Assembly: GCF_034670185.1 (NCBI RefSeq)
Contig: NZ_JAXMNY010000004.1
Location: 186,001 to 250,000, forward strand
DNA: 64,000 bases
Reading direction: 5' to 3'
DNA from: Nisaea sp.
GTDB lineage: Bacteria; Pseudomonadota; Alphaproteobacteria; Thalassobaculales; Thalassobaculaceae
Part shown: positions 44,208 through 51,377 of the stretch, in pieces
How positions within the stretch are numbered: the stretch's first letter is position 1
Layout of the letters: each line of letters opens with the position of its first letter
Translations under genes and position numbers: made by a program
Notes under the pieces: model-generated
Seen by the model: the letters and a program-made list of their open reading frames with translations, nothing else
Told to the model about the DNA's origin: nothing
Databases searched by the model: none

Positions 44208-45230
44208 ATGAACTTTCGTCCATCACGCGTGATCACGGCCGGTGCCGTTGCTCTTGGGATTACATTGAGTGCCGGAATGGCCTCTGCCCAAGAAGCAAAG
44301 AACTATATCCTGTCGACCGCGTCGACCGGTGGCACCTACTACCCGGTTGGCGTCGCCCTCGCTACCCTGACCAAGGTCAAGCTGGAGCCGAAGACGAAGA
44401 TTGGCATGTCCGCCATTTCCTCGGCCGGATCAGGCGAGAACGTGAAACTGCTCCGGGACGGCGAAGCCCAGTTCGCAATTCTCCAGGGGCTCTTCGGCTA
44501 TTATGCCGCAACCGGCACCGGTCCTGTCGCGGCCGACGGTCCACAGACCAAACTGCGCTCCATCAGCATGCTGTGGCAGAATGTGGAGCATTACGTCGTT
44601 GCTGCCGACAAGGCGAAGACCGGCACAATGGCCGACTTCGTTGCCCTGAAGGGCCAAGCCGTTGCGATGGGCGCCAAGAATTCCGGCACAATCGGATCCA
44701 ACCGTACCATCATGGCCGGGTTTGGCCTGGACATGGACACGGATTTTGAACTGATGTACGGCGGATATGGCCCGTCGGTCGCCGCCTTGCAGGATGGCAA
44801 GGTTGTCGGCGCCGGAGTGCCAGGTGGCGTTCCCGTCGGCGCGCTGGTTCAGCTGATGTCCACCGCGGGCGACCGTGTGAAGATGCTCAGCATGACCGAC
44901 GACGATATGAAGAAGGCCGACAACGGTCGCGGCCTGTGGGTCCCGTACACCATTCCAGCCAACTCCTATCCCGGTCAGACAACGGACATCCAGACCGTTG
45001 CCCAGCCGAACTTCCTGGCCACGACGGCGGATATTCCGGAAGAAGATGTCTATCAGATCACCAAGACGATCTTTGAGAATCTCGGCTTCCTGAACGCCAT
45101 CCACGCCGCCACGAAAGCGATGGCGATCGACAAGGCGATTGCCGGTCTGCCGGTACCGCTGCATCCCGGTGCCGCGCGTTACTACAAGGAAGTCGGGATT
45201 GCCATCCCTGACAGCCTGATTGCTAAATAA
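44208..45230 (+). CDS. TAXI-family TRAP transporter substrate-binding protein
   Basis: A 340-residue periplasmic binding protein. A signal peptide covers about residues 1-27 (basic start, VITAGAVALGITLSAGMASAQ). The mature part opens ILSTASTGGTYYPVG, the TAXI signature, and continues with KLLRDGEAQFAILQG. It captures a solute for the fused TRAP permease downstream; the ligand class of TAXI proteins is poorly known. GGGAG lies 7 nt before the ATG. A Rho-independent terminator separates it from the permease gene, which would make the binding protein more abundant. Confidence 0.94.
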   Translation: MNFRPSRVITAGAVALGITLSAGMASAQEAKNYILSTASTGGTYYPVGVALATLTKVKLEPKTKIGMSAISSAGSGENVKLLRDGEAQFAILQGLFGYYAATGTGPVAADGPQTKLRSISMLWQNVEHYVVAADKAKTGTMADFVALKGQAVAMGAKNSGTIGSNRTIMAGFGLDMDTDFELMYGGYGPSVAALQDGKVVGAGVPGGVPVGALVQLMSTAGDRVKMLSMTDDDMKKADNGRGLWVPYTIPANSYPGQTTDIQTVAQPNFLATTADIPEEDVYQITKTIFENLGFLNAIHAATKAMAIDKAIAGLPVPLHPGAARYYKEVGIAIPDSLIAK

Positions 45231-45267
45231 GAAGCAGATACCGTTTGTCTAACGTTGGACAGCTTGA

Positions 45268-45299
45268 CCGGAGGCCGAATTGCACGGCCTCCGGTTTTT
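45268..45299 (+). terminator. Rho-independent terminator between TRAP binding protein and permease genes
   Basis: A perfect 10-bp stem (CCGGAGGCCG at 45268-45277, CGGCCTCCGG at 45285-45294) with a 7-nt loop is followed directly by five T. It lies 38 bp after the binding-protein stop and 52 bp before the permease start, so it should act as a partial terminator within the operon. Confidence 0.85.
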
Positions 45300-45350
45300 C
45301 AAATCCGGCATCAAGCCGGTGCAAGAAAAAACACCACGGGCAGGGCACAG

Positions 45351-47468
45351 ATGAATCCCGAGAACGCCGAAGACATTGACGTCAAGAAAAGGTCCAAGAC
45401 AGAGGTCACCATCCTTTTTCTTGCCGTGGGCATCGCCCTTTTCCATATCTGGATGAACACGCTGGGCACTCTGCCCACGCTGTTTCAGAACGGATTCCAT
45501 TTCGCCGGATTTGCGCTGCTCTGCGGTCTCGTGACGTCGGTCTCGAAAAAACCCTGGGCACAACGCCCGCTGATCCGGGCACTCGATATCGGCTTCGGAG
45601 TGCTTGTCGCCCTTGCCGCGCTGTATATCGTGAATGCCGAAAGCGCGATCTACGATCGCGGCGTCCGGCTCTCGTCCCTGGACTGGGTCATGGGATCGAT
45701 CTGTATCATCGGGGCGATCGAATTTACCCGCCGCACAACCGGGATGATCATTCCGGTCCTGATCGTCACGGCCCTCGCCTATATCTCGTGGTTCGGTGCC
45801 TATGTGCCGGGTGTGTTCCGGTTTTCCGGCCTGCAACCCGAAACCCTGATGTTCCGGTCGATGTATGGCGACGATGCGCTGTTCGGCAATATTGCCGGAA
45901 TCTCCTCGACCTTTGTTTTCATGTTCATCCTGTTTGGCGCCTTCCTGCTGAAATCGGGGGCGGGGAACTTCATCGTCAATATTTCCAGAACCGTTGCCGG
46001 CAAGCTTGTCGGCGGGCCCGGCCTGGTCGCGGTGATCGCCAGCGGCCTGACCGGCACGATTTCGGGGTCTGCCGTCGCCAATACGGCATCGACCGGCGTG
46101 ATCACGATCCCGCTGATGAAAAAGGCCGGATTCAAGCCGCAATTCGCCGGCGGCGTGGAAGCTGCCGCGTCCACCGGCGGGCAATTGATGCCGCCCATCA
46201 TGGGCGCCGGTGCCTTTGTCATGGCCTCCATCACCCAGATTCCCTACACCACCATCGTGGTGGTCAGCATCCTGCCCGCCATCCTGTATTTCCTGACCGT
46301 TGCCTTCTTCGTCCGGATCGAGGCGCGCAAGGTCAACGCCGTCCTCCCGCCAGACGAGAATTCGCCGACCGTCTGGCAAGTCTTCAAGGAAGGCGGCCCG
46401 CCATTCATCATCCCGGTCGCCTTGCTGATCGCGATGCTGGTCATCGGCTATACGCCGACATATGCCGCCGGTTTCGCCATTCTGATCTGTATCGGCGCGT
46501 CCTGGCTGACCCCGAACCGCATGGGGCTGAAACAGATCATCGCCGCCCTTGAACTCGGGTCGCGAAACATGATCATGACAGCCATCCTGTTGTGTTCCGT
46601 GGGCCTCATCGTCAACGTCATTGCGACAACAGGGCTCGGCAACACCTTTTCTCTGATGATTACCAGCTGGGCAGGCGGCTCACTGGCCATCGCCATCATT
46701 CTGGTGGCGCTGGCCTCCCTCGTCCTGGGAATGGGCCTGCCGGTAACCGCTGCCTATATCGTGCTGGGCACCCTTTCGGCCCCCGCGTTGAACCAGCTCA
46801 TCCTGCAGGACCAGCTGATCGATCAACTGGTCAGCGGCACCCTGCCGGACACCGCCAAGGCAATCTTCATGCTGACCGCGCCTGAAGCGATAGCAGCGCT
46901 TGCCGGCCCCATGCCTTTCGACCAGGCCCACACGCTGATCAAGGGCATGCCGTTTGAAAGCCTGTCCCTGCTTTATGACACGGCGTTCACCGCCCCGGTG
47001 CTGGCGACCGCCCTGTTGTCAGCGCATATGATCGTGTTCTGGCTGTCCCAGGACAGCAATGTGACCCCGCCCGTGTGCCTGGCGTCCTTTACCGCGGCCG
47101 CAATCGCCAAATCGCCGCCAATGCTGACTGGATTCTATTCCTGGAAAATTGCGAAAGGGCTGTATTTCGTCCCCTTCCTGATCGCCTTCACGCCGCTCAT
47201 GAGCGGCAACTGGGGGGAGATGCTGGAAGTGTTCGGTTTCGCCGTTTTCGGTTTCTGGGCGCTCTGCGCTGCCTTGGAAGGCCATTGGGAAAACAGGATG
47301 AACCTGCTTGAACGTGCGGTGATTGGCGCGGTCGGCTTCGCCCTGATGTGGCCGGCCCATCTCTATGTCAACATCGCCGCGCTTGCCGTGTTTGCCGTGG
47401 TCTTCTACCTCAACAAACGCAAGCCATGGCCCCATGCCAATGCAACAGTGGGCGCGTCGGGCACATAA
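45351..47468 (+). CDS. TRAP transporter fused permease (DctQM-type)
   Basis: A 705-residue membrane protein with about 16-18 hydrophobic segments. The N-terminal four-helix part corresponds to the small DctQ subunit, and the rest to the large DctM subunit (GLVAVIASGLTGTISGSAVANTASTG and GMGLPVTAAYIVLG motifs). Fusion of the two subunits is normal for TAXI-type systems. It imports an unknown solute with the upstream binding protein. The ATG 45351 start is favoured because the frame upstream of it reads through the terminator hairpin. Confidence 0.94.
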   Translation: MNPENAEDIDVKKRSKTEVTILFLAVGIALFHIWMNTLGTLPTLFQNGFHFAGFALLCGLVTSVSKKPWAQRPLIRALDIGFGVLVALAALYIVNAESAIYDRGVRLSSLDWVMGSICIIGAIEFTRRTTGMIIPVLIVTALAYISWFGAYVPGVFRFSGLQPETLMFRSMYGDDALFGNIAGISSTFVFMFILFGAFLLKSGAGNFIVNISRTVAGKLVGGPGLVAVIASGLTGTISGSAVANTASTGVITIPLMKKAGFKPQFAGGVEAAASTGGQLMPPIMGAGAFVMASITQIPYTTIVVVSILPAILYFLTVAFFVRIEARKVNAVLPPDENSPTVWQVFKEGGPPFIIPVALLIAMLVIGYTPTYAAGFAILICIGASWLTPNRMGLKQIIAALELGSRNMIMTAILLCSVGLIVNVIATTGLGNTFSLMITSWAGGSLAIAIILVALASLVLGMGLPVTAAYIVLGTLSAPALNQLILQDQLIDQLVSGTLPDTAKAIFMLTAPEAIAALAGPMPFDQAHTLIKGMPFESLSLLYDTAFTAPVLATALLSAHMIVFWLSQDSNVTPPVCLASFTAAAIAKSPPMLTGFYSWKIAKGLYFVPFLIAFTPLMSGNWGEMLEVFGFAVFGFWALCAALEGHWENRMNLLERAVIGAVGFALMWPAHLYVNIAALAVFAVVFYLNKRKPWPHANATVGASGT

Positions 47469-47477
47469 CGCACCCTG

Positions 47478-47505
47478 CCCGCCGCTTGAGCCATCAGGCG
47501 GCGGG
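47478..47505 (+). terminator. Possible hairpin terminator after the TRAP permease
   Basis: CCCGCCGC (47478-47485) pairs perfectly with GCGGCGGG (47498-47505) 10 bp after the permease stop. No T-run follows, so termination is uncertain. Its right arm lies inside the sulfotransferase-like remnant. Confidence 0.35.
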
Positions 47506-47560
47506 TTATGGTGAGTTAGTCTAGGTCAGCGGTAAAGGCGCACATCGCGGCAAACTCTTC
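47490..47560 (-). pseudogene. Remnant of a TPR-sulfotransferase gene 5' end
   Basis: The 71 bp align with 43961-44030, the start of the intact sulfotransferase gene, at about 57 of 71 positions with one gap. The minus strand reads ATG at 47545 then C-A-F-T-A-D-L-D, a TAA stop at 47516-47518, and L-T-I-T-R-R-L-M-A, against S-A-F-A-A-D-P-D-Y-L-T-E-T-R-R-L-M-A in the intact gene. Many differences are at third codon positions, so the copy diverged as a gene before it decayed. The upstream GAAGAGTTTGCC is shared too. Confidence 0.75.
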
Positions 47561-47563
47561 GTT

Positions 47564-47605
47564 CCGTTCAACCACTCCGGCACCTCTCCGAACAGGGGCC
47601 GGAAC
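47564..47605 (-). repeat. 42-bp copy of tRNA-Ser(CGA) 5' end and upstream DNA
   Basis: Identical over 42 bp and in the same orientation to 57961-58002. It contains the first 26 nt of the tRNA gene on the minus strand and 16 bp upstream of it. It stops within the -10 region of the tRNA promoter and within the D-arm, so the copy cannot give a tRNA. It lies directly next to the sulfotransferase remnant. Confidence 0.92.
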
Positions 47606-47797
47606 CCGGGACCGCGGTCGGTCTGAAGATGCGGCCCCATCCTCAGAAGATGAACCGGACGCACCGGGCATGAAGGCCGCAATCCCCGTTGGCAGGGCGA
47701 CGCTGCTAGTCTATGGGGTAAGACGGTCATTCACGGCCACCCTGCCAAGCGCTGCGTCAGACTGCGCCAGAATTGTCGACCCGCCCCCGGAGGAAAC

Positions 47798-49426
47798 ATG
47801 CCAAGCGTCGGCACCCTGATCGTGGACACACTGGTCCGGAACGGCATCGACCGGGTCTTCTGCGTACCCGGAGAAAGCTATCTCGGCCTGCTGGATGCGC
47901 TGTACGAGCGGGACGATATCGACACCGTGGTCTGCCGGCATGAAGCCGGCGCCGGGTTCATGGCGCTGGCCGACGCCCGGCTCTCCGGGGTTCCCGGAAT
48001 CTCCTGCGTCAGCCGCGGCCCAGGTGCCAGCAATGCCGCCATCGCCGTCCATACCGCCCAGCAGGACGGCGTGCCCCTGATCCTTCTCGTCGGCCAGGTG
48101 CCTACACAGGATTTGCGCCGGGATTCCTTCCAGGAGATCGACTATGGCCACATGTTCGGCCGGATCGCCAAATGGACTGCCGAGATCACCGACCCGGCAC
48201 GCGCTCCGGAGGTCATGCTGCGGGCCCTCGTCACCGCGACGACGGGAACACCGGGGCCGGTTGTCATCGCCGTGCCAGAGAATGTCCTGACGGCGGATGT
48301 CGACGCCGCGCCGGTCGTCGTGCCAGCATTGCCGGCAACGGCACCCGACCCGCACCTGCTGTCCGAACTTCGCGCGGCACTCTCGACGGCGGAACGGCCG
48401 CTTGCCGTGGTCGGCAGCGCCTTTGACCGGCCGGGCGGTCGCACGGCCATCGGCAATTTTCTCTCTGCCTGGCAGGTACCGGCAGTGGTCTCCTTCCGCC
48501 GCCAGGATCTGGTCGACAATACCGAGCGGCATTATGCCGGCGACATGGGGCTGGCCAACCCGACAGAGCAGATGGCAGCGCTACGCGACACCGACCTGCT
48601 GCTCGTGCTCGGCGCACGGCTTTCGGACATCACCACACAGGGCTACAGCTTTCCGCGCATGATCCAGCCGGAGATGAAACTGGTCCATGTCCATGGCGAC
48701 TCGGCGCAGATCGGCACCCATTTCGCACCGGACATCTCGTTCGCCTGCGATCCCATCCGTCTTGTCACCGACATGGGTTCGGCCGCGGCGCCTCCGCCGA
48801 ACGGCCGGGCGGCCTGGACCGACCGGTTGCGCACCATCCGCAACAATATCGCCGCGCCGCGCAGCTTTTCCGTGACCGACGGTATCCCGTTCGAGACCGT
48901 GGTCCACCGGATGGGCGAAATCCTGCCGGAAGATGCCATCGTCACCGTGGATGCCGGAACCTTCGGTGCACCGGTCTATCGCGTGGTGCCGTTCCGGCCC
49001 TCCCAGAGACTGCTGGCGCCGATCTCCGGCGCCATGGGTTTCGGAGTCCCGGCAGCGGTTGCAGCCGGTTTGCGCCGTCCCGGCACGCCGGTAATCTGCC
49101 TTGTCGGCGATGGCGGTTTCCTGATGACCGGCAGCGAGCTTTCCGTCGCCATGGAACGCGCCCTGCCGCTGAAGGTGATTCTCTCGGAGAACGGCGTCTA
49201 TGCGTCAATCCGGATCAATCAGGAACGGCACTTTCCGGGCCGTCCGGTCGGGACCGGCTTCGTCAATCCGGACCTCGAGCTGATGGGACGGGCCTATGGC
49301 TTCGCCGTCACACGGTTGAAGACAGAGGCCGATCTCGACCGCCTGCCGGCGCTTCTCGTCGCGCCCGGGCCGCAATTCATTGTCGTCGATACCAGTCTGG
49401 ACGCGGTGCTGCCCAAGAACAGCTAG
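47798..49426 (+). CDS. Thiamine pyrophosphate-dependent enzyme (acetolactate synthase-like large subunit)
   Basis: A 542-residue enzyme with the three-domain TPP fold. FCVPGESYLGLLDAL is at residues 21-35, the activating Glu in CRHEAGAGFMALADA near residue 50, and the TPP motif GDGGFLMTGSELSVAMERALPLKVILSENG at about 440-470. It resembles the acetolactate synthase/benzoylformate decarboxylase branch, but no small regulatory subunit gene is near, so a decarboxylase or carboligase role is equally possible. GGAGG precedes the ATG by 4 nt. The SDR gene follows 81 bp downstream. Confidence 0.9.
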   Translation: MPSVGTLIVDTLVRNGIDRVFCVPGESYLGLLDALYERDDIDTVVCRHEAGAGFMALADARLSGVPGISCVSRGPGASNAAIAVHTAQQDGVPLILLVGQVPTQDLRRDSFQEIDYGHMFGRIAKWTAEITDPARAPEVMLRALVTATTGTPGPVVIAVPENVLTADVDAAPVVVPALPATAPDPHLLSELRAALSTAERPLAVVGSAFDRPGGRTAIGNFLSAWQVPAVVSFRRQDLVDNTERHYAGDMGLANPTEQMAALRDTDLLLVLGARLSDITTQGYSFPRMIQPEMKLVHVHGDSAQIGTHFAPDISFACDPIRLVTDMGSAAAPPPNGRAAWTDRLRTIRNNIAAPRSFSVTDGIPFETVVHRMGEILPEDAIVTVDAGTFGAPVYRVVPFRPSQRLLAPISGAMGFGVPAAVAAGLRRPGTPVICLVGDGGFLMTGSELSVAMERALPLKVILSENGVYASIRINQERHFPGRPVGTGFVNPDLELMGRAYGFAVTRLKTEADLDRLPALLVAPGPQFIVVDTSLDAVLPKNS

Positions 49427-49507
49427 GCGACCGCCATCAACCGCGGGACTGGCCAGGCCGGTCCCGGAATGCGAACCCGCAACAGGGCAAAGGGAAAGGA
49501 AACCAGT

Positions 49508-50368
49508 ATGAGCGAGCAAAAAGTCGCATTGATCACAGGCGGGGGCGGCGGAATCGGAGCCGCTATGGCTCACGCGGTCGCCGCACGCGGCGTCCGGATC
49601 GCCGTAACTGACATAGATGGCGCCGCCGCCGGGAGAGTGGCCGGTGAAATCAACGAGCGGCATGGTGCCGGCTCCGCTATCGCCTTCCCTCACGATGTCT
49701 CGGTCGAGGCGGACTGCACCAGGGCCGTCGCCGAGACAACCGCCGCCTTAGGCAGCCTCGACATCCTGTTCAACAATGCCGGGATCAGCGTCAGCACATT
49801 CCGGCCCGACGCGGAGACGAACCTGCCCTCCATCGCCGAGGTCACGCCGGAGCTGATGACCAGGTTCTTCTCGATCAACTACATGGGCGCCGTGCACATG
49901 ATCCGCGCCGCGGTACCGGCCATGGTCGAAAGTGGCTGGGGCCGCGTCGTCAACAACACGACCAGCTTCATCACCATGCTGCGGGTGCTGCCCTACGGCC
50001 CCCTGAAAGCCGCCCTGGAGGCGAGCTCCGCGGTCTGGGCGCAGGAACTGGACGGCACCGGCGTCACCGTCAACGTCCTGGTCCCGGGCGGACCGACCGA
50101 TACCGCCTTCATCAGCGACGGGGCGGGCATTCCGCGCGCCAAGATGCTGAAACCCGAGGTAATGGGCCCACCGGCCGCCTGGCTGGCCAGCCCCGAGTCC
50201 GACGGGATCACGGGCAAGCGCTACATTGCCGGCTTCTGGGACACGGCCCTGCCCGAGCGCGACGCGGCAAAGGAGGCCGGTGCCCCGATCGGCTGGCCCG
50301 ACCTCGCCACCGCCACGCGCCTCTGGCCCGGCCAGGAGCCTGGCAAGGGTCCCGGCAAGGGACTCTAG
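49508..50368 (+). CDS. Short-chain dehydrogenase/reductase
   Basis: A 286-residue SDR. The cofactor loop TGGGGGIG is at residues 10-17, NNAG is at about 92, the catalytic Ser region is NNTTSF, and YGPLK is the YxxxK pair. The C-terminus is longer than usual and Pro/Gly-rich (EPGKGPGKGL). It probably oxidises or reduces a product of the upstream TPP enzyme, but the substrate is unknown. ATG 49508 is chosen over an upstream in-frame codon because AAGGAAA precedes it and the fold starts there. Confidence 0.9.
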   Translation: MSEQKVALITGGGGGIGAAMAHAVAARGVRIAVTDIDGAAAGRVAGEINERHGAGSAIAFPHDVSVEADCTRAVAETTAALGSLDILFNNAGISVSTFRPDAETNLPSIAEVTPELMTRFFSINYMGAVHMIRAAVPAMVESGWGRVVNNTTSFITMLRVLPYGPLKAALEASSAVWAQELDGTGVTVNVLVPGGPTDTAFISDGAGIPRAKMLKPEVMGPPAAWLASPESDGITGKRYIAGFWDTALPERDAAKEAGAPIGWPDLATATRLWPGQEPGKGPGKGL

Positions 50369-50636
50369 CGGGGTAAGGGGGGCGGTGCGCCCTTGCCATG
50401 CAGCGGACTCCGGTGCGACAGGGGGGAGAGCATTCGTGGCACCTTAGATGAACAACAGAACCGGGGTGAGACCAGTCGCAGTTTCTGTGATACCGCACGC
50501 GTCGGCGCCGTCTTGCCTGGAGCGCGAAAAGCATCCTCAACTGTCTGGAGTGAGGCGGTCCAATCGGGTAGGCTCGACCGCGAATTCGGCGTGACCCCAG
50601 CGTCATTGAGGCAGTTCGTCAGCCAAAGGCTCAAGC

Positions 50637-51377
50637 ATGGATTTTCCGCATATCGAGGCTCCAGGAGGGCGGCGGCTCGCCTATCTTCCCGAACCGTGGG
50701 TCGAACCCTTCCTGCTGACCGTACTCGAGGGGCGCGAATACCCGCCGCTGCCGTTCAAAACCTTCGCGCCGCCGGTGATCTTCGACATCGGGGCCCATAT
50801 CGGGGCGGCGGCGCTGTATTTCGCGCATCAATACCCGCGAGCCCGCATTCACTGCTTCGAGCCGAACCCGAAGACGCTCCCGGTTCTCCACCACAATGTG
50901 GCGGAGCTCGCTCAGGTCACCGTCCATGACCACGGCCTGGGGGACCAGGCCCGTATGGCCGACCTATACAGCGGCGTCCACAGCACCATGCAAGTCAGCT
51001 TTCTGCCGAATCCGGAGAACACACCGGACACTGCCGCCGCGCCCATCAAAGACGTCGCCAGCGTGCTGGCGGAGGTACCGCTCGTGGCGCCGGCCCTGGT
51101 CAAGCTGGACACCGAAGGCATGGAACTCGAGATCCTGAATGCGCTCGCCGACCATCTCTCAGCCGTCGGCGTTCTGTATGTCGAGTATCACAGCGAAGCA
51201 GACCGCCGGGCGATCGATGCGCTGCTGGGCGCCGATTTCACCCTGTTCCACGCCAGCGTTGCTGAACCCGACCGCGGGATCATGGGGTTTGTCTCGGCCC
51301 GACTGCTTGAAGCCCTGCGCGCAAGCGAGAAGGTCGCGCGGTTTGCCTGGCCAAAACCCGCGCCACACTGGTCCTGA
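50637..51377 (+). CDS. FkbM family methyltransferase
   Basis: A 246-residue SAM-dependent methyltransferase. VIFDIGAHIGAAALYFA (motif I) begins near residue 47, then HCFEPNPKTLPVLHHNV, and the family motif LVKLDTEGMELEILNAL at about 158. FkbM proteins methylate sugar or polyketide hydroxyls. The stop and the next gene's start overlap by one base (TGATG), so the two are translated together. It opens a set of glycan-type genes. Confidence 0.92.
   Translation: MDFPHIEAPGGRRLAYLPEPWVEPFLLTVLEGREYPPLPFKTFAPPVIFDIGAHIGAAALYFAHQYPRARIHCFEPNPKTLPVLHHNVAELAQVTVHDHGLGDQARMADLYSGVHSTMQVSFLPNPENTPDTAAAPIKDVASVLAEVPLVAPALVKLDTEGMELEILNALADHLSAVGVLYVEYHSEADRRAIDALLGADFTLFHASVAEPDRGIMGFVSARLLEALRASEKVARFAWPKPAPHWS

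Larger units (their letters stand above)
47469..47797. other. Intergenic scar region with gene and tRNA remnants
   Basis: A 329-bp gap. From left to right it holds the hairpin after the permease, a decayed sulfotransferase 5' end (47490-47560), a 42-bp copy of the tRNA-Ser 5' part and upstream DNA (47564-47605), and about 190 bp leading to the TPP-enzyme gene with no recognised feature except its ribosome site GGAGG at 47789-47793. Confidence 0.7.

Noticed and set aside
43961..47560. TAXI-TRAP operon as a unit inserted between direct repeats
   Set aside because: The flanking 71-bp matches differ mainly at synonymous positions, so they are old paralogous gene starts rather than target-site duplications.
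47521..47730. 69-residue minus-strand frame with VPEWLNGTKSLP
   Set aside because: It is the translation of the tRNA-Ser fragment and the sulfotransferase remnant, not a gene.
47798..50368. TPP enzyme and SDR as a valine/leucine biosynthesis pair
   Set aside because: No small subunit, ketol-acid reductoisomerase or dihydroxy-acid dehydratase is nearby, and the SDR is not of the IlvC type.
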